DNA of 64,000 nucleotides from Saprospiraceae bacterium. Lineage in GTDB: Bacteria > Bacteroidota > Bacteroidia > Chitinophagales > Saprospiraceae. The position numbers were made by a program, and so were the translations under genes. Position 1 is the first letter of the stretch. Each line of letters starts with the position of its first letter. This document shows, piece after piece, positions 11,401 to 19,305 of this stretch. Where the stretch lies: NCBI GenBank assembly GCA_019638385.1, contig JAHBTW010000019.1, positions 45,586 through 109,585 on the forward strand, read 5' to 3'. A model generated the notes under the pieces. It was not told where the DNA came from. It saw only the letters and a program-made list of their open reading frames with translations, and made no database searches.

Positions 11401-13451
11401 CGATCTGCGCCGGCGCTGCGATTCCGGCTTTCACGGCGAGTGTTCCTGCCGGACTGACCGTAATCTGGTACGATGCAGCCACAGGTGGTACGGTGCTGTT
11501 GATCAATAGTTTGTCGTTCACCCCGACCATGGCCGGCACTTATTTTGCCGAAGCCTTTGATCCGGTGACCGGCTGCCGCAGCGCTACGAGAACACCAGTG
11601 GTTTTGACCATCAATCCGACCCAGACGCCCACCTTCACGCAGGTGCAGCCGATCTGTGCAGGCGGCAGTTTCAGCCTTCCGGCAACGTCCGATAACGGCA
11701 TTGCGGGAACCTGGTCGCCGGCTGTGAACAATATGGCAACCACAACTTATACCTTCACGCCGAATGCCGCAGTGCACCCTTGCGCCGTGACAACGACGAT
11801 GACCGTGACGGTGAATCCGACCCAGACGCCTACCTTCACGCAGGTGCAGCCGATCTGTGCAGGCGGCAGTTTCAGCCTTCCGGCAACGTCCGATAACGGC
11901 ATTGCGGGAATCTGGTCGCCGGCTGTGAACAATATGGCAACCACAACTTATACCTTCACGCCGAATGCCGCAGTGCACCCTTGCGCCGTGACAACGACGA
12001 TGACCGTGACGGTGAATCCGATCCAGACGCCCGCCTTCACGCAGGTACAGCCGATCTGTGCAGGCGGCAGTTTCAGCCTTCCGGCAACGTCCGATAACGG
12101 CATTGCGGGAACCTGGTCGCCGGCTGTGAACAATATGGCAACCACAACTTATACCTTCACGCCGAATGCGACTGCCCACCCCTGCGCAGTGCAGGCCACG
12201 ATGGCCGTGCAGGTGGACGCACAGCCTACGCTGACGATTGGAACAGTGGCCCTCGCGCCGGGTTTGCTGACGTATTCGGTCAATTTTACCGCCACCGGCG
12301 GTACAGTTTCCACCACGGCGGGTACGATTTCTGGCAGCACCGTAACGGGCATTCCTACTGGAACGAACGTGACGATCACCGTGAGCAACGGCACAAACAC
12401 GGCCTGCGATGTGAGTCAAAACGTGACTTCGCCCAATTGCAACCTCTCGGCCACTGCTGTGGGAACCGATCCCGGCTGCAACGGTGCAGCGAGCGGCAGC
12501 ATCGCGCTGACGGTCACGGGCGGAACCGGCACGTTGACGTTTGATTGGAACGACAATACTCTGGACGGCACGGAGGACCCGAGCGGACTTTCGGCGGGCA
12601 CTTACTCGGTCACTGTCACCGATGGGGCGGGCTGCACGGCCAACGCGGCTACGACACTGACGAATCCGGCGGCTTTGAGTTTTGCCGCCACGGGCATCGC
12701 AGCCAACTGCTTCGATCCGCTCAATGGCAGCATTTCCGTCACGCTTGCAGGAGGTGGCGTTCCGCCGTATGAAGTGTCTTATGACGGGCTTTTCTTCAGC
12801 GGTATCGGTGCATTGCCCGCACAAATAGCGGGCGTAGCGCCGGGCAATTATACCGTCACCTTGCAGGATGCCAATGATTGTATGATCGAAACGCAGGTGA
12901 CCGTTCTTGCCGCGCCTACTTACACCCTCGACCTCGGTCCCGATCTTTTTGTACGCCTCGGCGACAGTGTTCGATTGGAGGGGGCGGCCAATTTTGCCAT
13001 TGATTCTGTGGTGTGGACGCCGACCGAATTTCTGAACGACATCAGCGGGCCGGTCACTTTCGCGCGCCCCAGTGTGAGCACCGCCTACCAGTTGGTCGCC
13101 TTCGACGAAAACGGCTGCCGGGTTGAAGATGAAGTCTGGGTGTATGTGGAGCGGCGGCTGGATATTTTCATTCCCAATGCATTCAGTCCGAACGATGACG
13201 GTATTAATGATAAATTCAGGGTTTTTGGTGATAACAAAGTCACGATTATCCGCAGTTTACGTGTCTTCGATCGTTGGGGCGGCAATGTGTTCGGTGTCAC
13301 AGATGTGATGCCCGATGACAGTGCTGCGGGATGGGACGGCAGCCACCGCGGTCAGAAGTTAAATGCGGGCGTATATCTGTACGTTGCAGAGATTGAATTT
13401 TTTGACGGCCATGTTGAGACGGTGATGGGAGAAGTGACGCTGTTGCGTTGA
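8466..13451 (+). CDS. Secreted multidomain adhesin with SprB-type repeats and gliding-motility (type B) C-terminal domain
   Basis: 1661 residues. The start is set by a signal peptide of about 19 residues ending FSFGQ. Two blocks of three nearly identical 67-residue repeats (TPTFTQVQPIC...) lie at about 9262-9840 and 11621-12210. Between them are further Ig/PKD-like segments, each about 80 residues and containing ACDNGAG or CDNGAG. SprB-type units with GPGTYSV or SAGTYSVTV motifs occur near 10960 and 12580. The last 100 residues (from FIPNAFSPNDDGINDKF, about 13160) are a textbook CHU_C/T9SS type B domain, as in gliding-associated proteins. Expected role: a long filamentous cell-surface adhesin exported by T9SS. 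The ligand is unknown. It is flanked on both sides by T9SS proteins of similar style; no terminator was seen in the 87-bp gap after it. Confidence 0.88.
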   Translation: MLRCLIIFFLILIANFSFGQVFTQTHNDATIGLDRKAWNGLGNTGGHSEGYHHDFTLPASTDPCQRITGISVVISLTGYANSGGPCPHATLYYNLFYGCGTYSGGATCSPPPGVGPNLIAQPNFPPNTSPPPFIFGNPLGGPLNPNIVPDFGGNLSVDIVPVSNPGCNAVSSGQISYQYTITVTVTIANLPPPTPAFAQLGPYCQNATPGVLPSSSTNTPPITGTWSPAVISTAMAGSQVYTFTPNADQCATTAPMTVTVNDAATPSFTQVQPVCSGANFTLPTTSDNGITGVWSPAINNMMTTTYTFTPNAALHPCAATEMMTVTVNANTTPTFTQVQPICSGGSFTLPTLSNNGIAGTWSPAINNMMTTTYTFTPNAALHPCAATEMMTVTVNANTTPTFTQVQPICSGGSFSLPPVSNEGISGAWTPAINNTTTTTYTFTPTAGQCATTQTMTVTVNANPVANIPVPFEVCVLLIPPTLLSENSAVVLSQITGGNPGLTVNWFFDAAATMPIPNINNVFLAIPPPTTVYATVSNGSCSSSTVPVGIVISQPPVINAPNNVSACQSYTLPPITGANLTGNEAYYTGPNGTGTQYLPGQVISSTVTLFAYAGSGMCADQEQFTITITPPPTANPPGAPLSICDNGAGIGQFNLTNLDGIISGGSGTVNWFTDAGATNPIANPSAFVSGATTVYATVTVGICTSSPVPLVLQLTPGPAANPAGPLQACDNGAGLGLFPLSNLNGLISGGSGTVSWFSDAGTSISIPNPNAHVSGGGTVYAVVSLNGCNSVPVPVSLIINPLPVVNLTVAQAISCAASANGAISTGIGNATGPFTFDWNINALDGQQNPANLGPGTYSVIVTATNTGCIGTGSITLSAPTAITLNCAQQNPVSTPGGSDGSATVQISGGTAAYTVAWSGAASGTQNQAAAGAATITGLIAGAYNVVVTDANGCTQSCSFTVDAPNCPPISSPGIAVPTATICAGAAIPAFTASVPAGLTVIWYDAATGGTVLLINSLSFTPTMAGTYFAEAFDPVTGCRSATRTPVVLTINPTQTPTFTQVQPICAGGSFSLPATSDNGIAGTWSPAVNNMATTTYTFTPNAAVHPCAVTTTMTVTVNPTQTPTFTQVQPICAGGSFSLPATSDNGIAGIWSPAVNNMATTTYTFTPNAAVHPCAVTTTMTVTVNPIQTPAFTQVQPICAGGSFSLPATSDNGIAGTWSPAVNNMATTTYTFTPNATAHPCAVQATMAVQVDAQPTLTIGTVALAPGLLTYSVNFTATGGTVSTTAGTISGSTVTGIPTGTNVTITVSNGTNTACDVSQNVTSPNCNLSATAVGTDPGCNGAASGSIALTVTGGTGTLTFDWNDNTLDGTEDPSGLSAGTYSVTVTDGAGCTANAATTLTNPAALSFAATGIAANCFDPLNGSISVTLAGGGVPPYEVSYDGLFFSGIGALPAQIAGVAPGNYTVTLQDANDCMIETQVTVLAAPTYTLDLGPDLFVRLGDSVRLEGAANFAIDSVVWTPTEFLNDISGPVTFARPSVSTAYQLVAFDENGCRVEDEVWVYVERRLDIFIPNAFSPNDDGINDKFRVFGDNKVTIIRSLRVFDRWGGNVFGVTDVMPDDSAAGWDGSHRGQKLNAGVYLYVAEIEFFDGHVETVMGEVTLLR

Positions 13452-13538
13452 TTTTTCCCAAAGCAGGTTGCCGGCAAGGCCGATACTATAAAGATTTTTC
13501 AGACGACTTTTTTTACTTCATAACAAAATTGTAACCTA

Positions 13539-15932
13539 ATGAGAAAAGCAAGTTTTACTTATTTCAAGCCTTGGCGCATTGCAAACGCACTGTTGCTGGG
13601 GTTAGCTATCCTGTTAACAGGATTCACACCGGGTTCACCGCCTGTTGCAGAATTGGAGACGTATGCTGCGCCAATTAGTTCTACGTGTTCAGGCAATGTA
13701 CCTATACAGAACCTGGCCAACGGAATGGATTATACCATTACGGTTGGAGCTGGTGGTGCTGTTGATATTACGGTAACAGTGGTAGACAATCCAGCCGGTT
13801 TGGTTGGTTTTCTTGGCGGACCTGGAAATCCAATTTCCTTTCCTAACGGCGCAGGAACCTTTACTTACAGCTTAACGGGTCAGGCTGATCCGTATGTTTT
13901 AAATATGTCCTTTAACTGGGCAGCAGGTGGACAAGGTAGTTCCGAACCTGTATCTTGTTCTTCTTCTTCTTCTCCTCCTCCTGTACCTCCGAGCCAGCCT
14001 GTTGGCTTTGTGGCCATCAACCCTACGAGTTCAAGCGCATTCTTAGGTGCTGGTCCTAACAATGTGGGAGCCAATAATATAGTGTACCGGTTATATTATT
14101 CTCCAACAGCTTCAGCTCCAGCCAATCCACTGGATGCAACCGAATACATTTTTGGTTCAACCCCAGGTGACGGAAACGGAGTTTCCCCATTTGGGTTTAA
14201 TCTCGGCGGACTTACTGCTGCAACTCCGTATACTTTTTGGTTGTATCAATACAATACAGCAGGTATGCTTTATTCGACTCCTGCTGTTGCAACGCTTACT
14301 ACATTATCGCCTCCGGTACTACCTACCACCAACGCGCCTGATCCTGCCTGTCCGGCAGCGAATGTGGTGTCCATTTATGGTGATTTTTATTCACCCAATA
14401 TCGCGACCAACTACAACCCTAACTGGGGGCAATCCGGTTTTTGCTGCGTTAATCCAGCCTACAATCCTGGAACTGGAAATGTAATTTTGGCTTATCCGAA
14501 TTTCAACTACCAGGGCACAGAGTTGCCCCTAACCAATTTGTCGAACATGCAGTTCTTAAACTTCGACGTTTGGACAGATGCCAATCCATCCACCACAACG
14601 CTCCAGGTGAGTCCTATAAATCAAGGAACAGGCCCGGCAGAAGTGTTAGTAACAGCGCCTTATGTTCGAGGCCAATGGACAAGAATATCATTGCCTAAGA
14701 GTGCTTTTGGTGGAATGACCTGGGATGGCGTATTCCAAATGAAATTCGCGGCCAATGGCCCGGGAAGCCTTGTTCCCGTAGACATCTACCTGGACAATAT
14801 TTTCTTTTCTACCATAAATTGTAACGATGTAACTCCTCCCACGGTTACCTGCTTCAACCAGACGGTCACATTCAACGGTCAAAACACCATTCCGCTCGTA
14901 GCAAGCCAATTGGCCACTGCAACTGACGACAACGGCACGCCGACTATCTCGATCAATCCATCGTTCATCACCTGCGAGCAGGTAGGCCAGAGCGTGCCGG
15001 TAACGGTAACGGCAACGGATGCGAGCAACAACCCGGCAACTTGCATCAGCACCATCACCGTAACCGGCTTGCCTTGCGGCTGGAGCCAAAACCCCAATGG
15101 CGTCAACTGCGGCAACGGCAACAGCATCGGTTATAACCCCGGCACGGGCGTGTGGACGGCTACGAGCACCAATTGCCTGTACGGGCCTCCTTTCACGAGC
15201 GACGCCACCGCTTTCGCACAACGCACGCTCTGCGGCGACGGCAGCATCACGGCGCAAGTGACCGACATTAGCGGAACTTCCCTCGGTTGGGCCGGTGTGG
15301 TAATGCGCGAAAGCAACGCAGCCGGCGCGAAGAAGGCGCAGTTGATGACCAATCTGAGCAGCCTGAGCCGCCGCGAATTCCGCACCACGACCAACGGCGC
15401 GGCCAATCCGCAGCAGTTTCCGAGCCAGGATCGGTATTGGTTACGCATCACGCGTGCGGGCAATCAGTTCAGCATGTATGTATCGCCCAACGGCTTAGCG
15501 TGGTATTTCGTGGGTGCGCAAAACATCCCGATGAATGCTTGCATCCAGATGGGATTGGTAGCCACCAATTACCAGCAAACGAGTACGGTGACGGCTACCT
15601 TTGCGAATGTGGGCTTTAGTGGAGGGAGTACGGTAGTATCTGCGGGCATAGAGCAGAGGGCAGAGAGCATAGAGATGCCACACACTTTCGAGGCGTATCC
15701 GAACCCGACGAGCGGGGAGTTGAATGTGAATCTTGCTCAATACACAGGAAGAGCCGTACGGGTGGAGCTGTATAGCCTTACCGGGCAGTTGCTTCGCTTT
15801 GTAGAGATAGAGGAGGTGCAAACTGCTGTGGAACAAATGGATATGTCTCAACTTGAAAATGGGATGTATTTGGTGAAAGTAAAATCGCGCGAGCTGCCGG
15901 ATATGACGCGGCGGGTGGTGCTGGCGCGGTAG
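13539..15932 (+). CDS. T9SS-exported multidomain protein with laminin-G-like domain
   Basis: 797 residues. An N-terminal hydrophobic segment (about residues 17-30, LLLGLAILLTGF) serves as the export signal. A Ser/Pro-rich linker (near 13953-13990, a TTC/TCC triplet run) precedes a fibronectin-III-like domain and a jelly-roll carbohydrate-binding-like region (DFYSPN to DIYLDNIFF, about residues 275-430). Next come an HYR-like segment (TVTCFNQTVTFNG), the laminin-G/DUF1349-like domain with GWAGVVMRESNAAGAKKA, and a YPNPTSGEL type A sorting signal. From about 14842 to its end it is almost collinear in DNA with 6663-7789 of the BspA-like gene, so the C-terminal third is a duplicated or converted cassette. 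Role inferred: polymer or glycan binding outside the cell. Confidence 0.87.
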   Translation: MRKASFTYFKPWRIANALLLGLAILLTGFTPGSPPVAELETYAAPISSTCSGNVPIQNLANGMDYTITVGAGGAVDITVTVVDNPAGLVGFLGGPGNPISFPNGAGTFTYSLTGQADPYVLNMSFNWAAGGQGSSEPVSCSSSSSPPPVPPSQPVGFVAINPTSSSAFLGAGPNNVGANNIVYRLYYSPTASAPANPLDATEYIFGSTPGDGNGVSPFGFNLGGLTAATPYTFWLYQYNTAGMLYSTPAVATLTTLSPPVLPTTNAPDPACPAANVVSIYGDFYSPNIATNYNPNWGQSGFCCVNPAYNPGTGNVILAYPNFNYQGTELPLTNLSNMQFLNFDVWTDANPSTTTLQVSPINQGTGPAEVLVTAPYVRGQWTRISLPKSAFGGMTWDGVFQMKFAANGPGSLVPVDIYLDNIFFSTINCNDVTPPTVTCFNQTVTFNGQNTIPLVASQLATATDDNGTPTISINPSFITCEQVGQSVPVTVTATDASNNPATCISTITVTGLPCGWSQNPNGVNCGNGNSIGYNPGTGVWTATSTNCLYGPPFTSDATAFAQRTLCGDGSITAQVTDISGTSLGWAGVVMRESNAAGAKKAQLMTNLSSLSRREFRTTTNGAANPQQFPSQDRYWLRITRAGNQFSMYVSPNGLAWYFVGAQNIPMNACIQMGLVATNYQQTSTVTATFANVGFSGGSTVVSAGIEQRAESIEMPHTFEAYPNPTSGELNVNLAQYTGRAVRVELYSLTGQLLRFVEIEEVQTAVEQMDMSQLENGMYLVKVKSRELPDMTRRVVLAR

Positions 15933-16011
15933 TTTTGGGTGGGCAGTAGGGGGCACTGCATACTGCCTACCGCCTACCGAAAAACCGCCTACTGATATTA
16001 TATATGATTAC

Positions 16012-16048
16012 AACAGCCGGAGCTATTCCTCCGGCTGTTTTTTTTTTA
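16012..16048 (+). terminator. Rho-independent terminator of the 797-residue T9SS gene
   Basis: A 10-bp stem AACAGCCGGA/TCCGGCTGTT with an 8-base loop is followed by about ten T residues. Confidence 0.85.
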
Positions 16049-16082
16049 ATAAACGTCCCTGTGCTGAAAATATAAGCTCCGC
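16040..16082 (+). repeat. 43-bp intergenic repeat, copy 2
   Basis: Partner of 7929-7971 with three mismatches. Here it overlaps the T tract of the terminator. Confidence 0.85.
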
Positions 16083-16136
16083 CACGCTCATCAAGATGGA
16101 GCGTTTCCAATTGGCTTGAAGCCTGTCGATAGCGTG

Positions 16137-16156
16137 AAAACGGCAGCCCGTTTTTT
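16137..16156 (+). terminator. Terminator-like hairpin
   Basis: Stem AAAACGG/CCGTTTT with a 4-base loop and a following T run. No coding sequence directly upstream explains it. Confidence 0.4.
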
Positions 16157-16322
16157 CCTTCCCTGTGAAATTCCTACCGTTCACTGGCTATTCGGCTACG
16201 TTCACTGAATAAATTTGTATTCATCGGCTTTTTGGCGGCAATTTCGCCCTACATAATTCAGTCGTTTTTGTCAACCTATTTCAATAGGCGCCAAAATCAT
16301 AAGTATTAGAGGATTGATATAG

Positions 16323-16353
16323 GTGGTCGGGAGAAAAGCGCCGGCCACTTTTT
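16323..16353 (+). terminator. Terminator-like hairpin
   Basis: Stem GTGGTCGG/CCGGCCAC (one G-U pair) and five T residues. It follows the phrase AGTATTAGAGGATTGATAT. Confidence 0.45.
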
Positions 16354-16398
16354 ACACAGGCCCAGGGTAAGATAGTATTGGAGGATTAATATTTTATG

Positions 16399-16437
16399 AA
16401 AGAGTCGGAGTCGAGTACTTCGGCTCTTTTTTTATTT
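16399..16437 (+). terminator. Terminator-like hairpin
   Basis: Stem AAAGAGTCGGA/TTCGGCTCTTT with two wobble pairs and a long T-rich tail. It follows a second copy of the AGTATTGGAGGATTAATAT phrase. Confidence 0.5.
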
Positions 16438-16538
16438 TGGATACGGTTCCAAATTCGTCATTAACTCAACCAACAAGTAATTTTTTGATACAGCCCGACG
16501 GTGGCGAAGGGAATAAGAGCGATTGCGCGCAGTCGAAA

Positions 16539-17291
16539 TCACGCCATTCCTTCCATCCGTTCAAAAAACTCCGGGCGCTTTTTGGGCGATATGCCGATCA
16601 TGGCATCGTTGTTCATCATGATGTAGCCGCCTTCCGATTTTACGAAGCGGCGCACTTCCCGCAAGTTGATGAGAAAGCTGTTGTGTACCCGCATAAAATC
16701 GCGGTCGGACAGCAGCGATTCGTATTCTTTCAGGTTTTTGCTCACCACAATTTTGCGATTGGGTTTGAGGTGGAAATCGGTGTAAGAGCCGTTGGCCTCG
16801 CAATACAGAATGTCGGAAGTGGTGATGAATTCCAGGCCCTCGGCGGTGGAGAGGCAGATTTTGCGGGTCGCGGCGCCGGGCGAGCGCAGGTGCGAAAGGA
16901 GTACGTCCAATTGCGCTTTGTGGCCCGTTTCGGCCTGGCGCTTTTCGGCTTTGGCCACGGCGGCCTGAAGTTCTTCCAGGTCAATGGGTTTGAGCAGATA
17001 GTCCAAGGAGCTGAATTTGATGGCTTTGATGGCGTACTGCTCGAAAGCGGTGGTGAAGATGATGTCGAAATCGAGGTCGGGCAGTTGAGCGAGCAGGTCG
17101 AAGCCGGTGCCGGTTTGCAACTCAATGTCGAGAAACAGCAGGTCGGGGCGGGCAGCGCGGATGAGGGGCAGCGCTTCTTCGACCGATCCGGCCATGCCGG
17201 CGAGGCTTACCTGCGGACAAAACTCGGCGAGCAGGTTGCGGAGGGTTTCGCGACTGTGTTTTTCGTCTTCAACGATAATGGCGCGTATCAT
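16539..17291 (-). CDS. LytTR-family response regulator
   Basis: 250 residues counted from the ATG at 17291 (MIRAIIVEDEKHS); upstream in-frame codons run into the kinase gene and do not look like a receiver domain. The receiver domain has acidic D9/E10 and phospho-acceptor D55 (LLFLDIEL), with the conserved T and K later (TTAFEQYA, LLKPID). The C-terminal LytTR DNA-binding domain covers about residues 145-245 (EANGSYTDF, MRVHNSFLINL). The gene begins 13 bp after the TPR-kinase stop codon in the same operon, so it is the likely output regulator for one or both kinases. Its target promoters cannot be read from this window. Confidence 0.93.
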   Translation of the reverse strand: MIRAIIVEDEKHSRETLRNLLAEFCPQVSLAGMAGSVEEALPLIRAARPDLLFLDIELQTGTGFDLLAQLPDLDFDIIFTTAFEQYAIKAIKFSSLDYLLKPIDLEELQAAVAKAEKRQAETGHKAQLDVLLSHLRSPGAATRKICLSTAEGLEFITTSDILYCEANGSYTDFHLKPNRKIVVSKNLKEYESLLSDRDFMRVHNSFLINLREVRRFVKSEGGYIMMNNDAMIGISPKKRPEFFERMEGMA

Positions 17292-17304
17292 GGCGTAGCG
17301 GATT

Positions 17305-19305
17305 TTATGATTCGGGAATGTTGACCACGACTTCCGTACCGGCAGCGCTTCCGTCGGGATGGAAAAGATCGCGTATGGCAATGAGCGCCTGCTCATCGCC
17401 GGGTTTGTACAGGGTGTTAAGGCGCTTTTTCGTCAGTTCTATACCTCTGGAGGGGCGCTTTCCGGTCTTTTGCTCATTGAGTGCGGCGGCAGCGGCGCGG
17501 CCTATGCCGTTATCGGTGATGCGGCATTGCGTGAAGCCTTCTGTTTTGGAGAAGGAGATGTCGAGCCGGCGCTCGCCTTTTTGCGGCAGCAGCCCATGCA
17601 GCACGGCATTTTCCACAAAAGGCTGAATGAGCAGAATGGGCACTTCGGCGGTGTAGGGATCGAGGTCGGGGTCAATGTTTATTTCATAAATAAATCCTTG
17701 CTCGAAACGCAGGGATTCGAGGTCCAGATAAATTTTGAGCAATTTTACCTCCTCCGCCAGAATGACGTTGGTGTGAATGGAGTCTTCGAGCACCTGCCGG
17801 AGCAGGGTGGAAAATTTGGCGAGATACCGGAGCGCGGAAGGCCGGTCGTCGGCGGTGATGAAATGCTGAATGGAGCTGAGGGAATTGAAGATGAAATGCG
17901 GATTGATCTGCGCGCGCAACATGCGTTTTTCCAATTCCCGATTGGCCTGTTCGATTGCTGTTTTTTGAGTTTCAATGAGTTGGTTTTTGAGCAGCAGCAC
18001 TTGGTTGTTGCGTTGTCGAAAGCGGTATTTTTGATAAAACAACACCGCGCTGAACCCCGCCAAAATAAACGCGGCGAGCAGCGCCCAACGGAGCCGGCGG
18101 TCGGCGCGGGCGCGGCTTTCGAGCCATTGGAGTTCCTGTTCTTGCTGTTGGAGTTGCCGGTCTTTTTCATATACATCCATGCGGGCCTGCCACTGTTGAA
18201 AAGCCTGGGTTTTGTCTTCGTTGAAAAGGCTGTCGCGGTATCGGGCAGCCAGCCGGGCGTGGCGGTACGCGCCTTTGTAGTCGTCGAGTTGGGCGCGGAC
18301 CTCAGCCATCAAGTCGTGCCCCTCCAATTGCAATGAAAAACGCCCCAGGTCATCGGCTATTCGGATGTGTTCTTCCAACAGGGGAACAGCCAGACGCAGC
18401 TCGCCCTGCCGGATATGGATTTTGGCCAAATTGTAAAGGGCATGCGCTAAGGGTTGTTTCAGGTCTAAGGCTACTGCTTTTTCGCGGCTTTGGCGGAGGT
18501 AGCTTGCAGCAGTTTTATCATCGCCGAGGGAGAGATATACTTTGCCGATGGAGTTGAGCGAATTGGCCAGCGCCCGTTGGTCATCTAATTTATTCAATAT
18601 CTCTATGTGTTCAATCATATACTCCAGCGCCGTATCGTACCGGCCCTGCATTTCGTGCATCAGGGCAATATTGTGCAGGGTAAGCGCCCGCCCCGATTCG
18701 TCCTTTAACTCCTCTCTGAGTGTCAGCGCCTGCTCAAAAAAATCGAGCGCTTTTTGGGGGTCTTTGGCCATGTCGTACACCACTCCGATGTTGTGCAGGG
18801 AGGCTGCCCGTCCGGACAGGTCATTCAGCTCGTCGTATATTTCCAGCGCTTGCAAATGGGCGTCGTGGCTGCGGCCGTAATCGCCGATGTAGCGATACAC
18901 AATGCCGAGATTGTTGTAGCCGTCGGCTACGCCGGGCAGGTTGTTTTGGGATCGGTGGAGCTGAAGGCTTTGCCTGAAATGCGATAGCGCCTCCGCATAG
19001 TTTTCCTGCATGCCGTAGCTCACGCCCATGTCGTTGAGAGCTTTGGCTTGCCGGGCCGGGTCGCCGATGGCTGCCGCTTCGTCGCGCGCACGGGCTTGCA
19101 GTTGCACGGCTTTTTCCATGTCCGGTCCGCGCATTTTGCGCCCCAACTGAATCAGCGCATCTATGCGCAGGGTGTCATTGCCGGTGGCGACGAGTTGTTC
19201 GAGGCTGTCCAATACAGACCGTTGGGCATATACGGGTGCGCCCATGCACAGCCATGTCAATGCTGATAAAGTCCAAAAACGGAATGTGTTTGCAGGCGTC
19301 TTCAT
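17305..19305 (-). CDS. TPR-containing LytS-type sensor histidine kinase
   Basis: 666 residues. Signal peptide (ends GAPVYAQ), then six to seven tetratricopeptide repeats (about residues 55-370) predicted to face the periplasm, a coiled segment, one membrane span (about 405-425, LLAAFILAGFSAVLFY), and a cytoplasmic His_kinase/GHKL unit. Phospho-acceptor H470 lies in NPHFIFN, the N box is QPFVENAVLHG (from about 561), and the D box DNGIG is at about 598; these are all intact. The start codon overlaps the stop of the GAF-kinase gene by four bases (ATGA), and the LytTR regulator follows, so the three genes are translationally coupled. The TPR region probably senses a protein partner at the envelope; the ligand is unknown. 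Confidence 0.93.
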   Translation of the reverse strand: MKTPANTFRFWTLSALTWLCMGAPVYAQRSVLDSLEQLVATGNDTLRIDALIQLGRKMRGPDMEKAVQLQARARDEAAAIGDPARQAKALNDMGVSYGMQENYAEALSHFRQSLQLHRSQNNLPGVADGYNNLGIVYRYIGDYGRSHDAHLQALEIYDELNDLSGRAASLHNIGVVYDMAKDPQKALDFFEQALTLREELKDESGRALTLHNIALMHEMQGRYDTALEYMIEHIEILNKLDDQRALANSLNSIGKVYLSLGDDKTAASYLRQSREKAVALDLKQPLAHALYNLAKIHIRQGELRLAVPLLEEHIRIADDLGRFSLQLEGHDLMAEVRAQLDDYKGAYRHARLAARYRDSLFNEDKTQAFQQWQARMDVYEKDRQLQQQEQELQWLESRARADRRLRWALLAAFILAGFSAVLFYQKYRFRQRNNQVLLLKNQLIETQKTAIEQANRELEKRMLRAQINPHFIFNSLSSIQHFITADDRPSALRYLAKFSTLLRQVLEDSIHTNVILAEEVKLLKIYLDLESLRFEQGFIYEINIDPDLDPYTAEVPILLIQPFVENAVLHGLLPQKGERRLDISFSKTEGFTQCRITDNGIGRAAAAALNEQKTGKRPSRGIELTKKRLNTLYKPGDEQALIAIRDLFHPDGSAAGTEVVVNIPES

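Larger units (their letters stand above)
15933..16538. other. Convergent intergenic region with four terminator-like hairpins
   Basis: Lies between the + strand T9SS gene and the - strand LytTR regulator. It contains terminator-like hairpins at 16012-16048, 16137-16156, 16323-16353 and 16399-16437. The second copy of the 43-bp repeat (16040-16082) is here, and a short phrase AGTATTRGAGGATTRATAT occurs before the third and the fourth hairpins. No protein gene was recognised. Confidence 0.55.

Noticed and set aside
16083..16322. tRNA or other structured RNA
   Set aside because: I looked for cloverleaf-like arms and a T-loop in the gaps and found none in this window.
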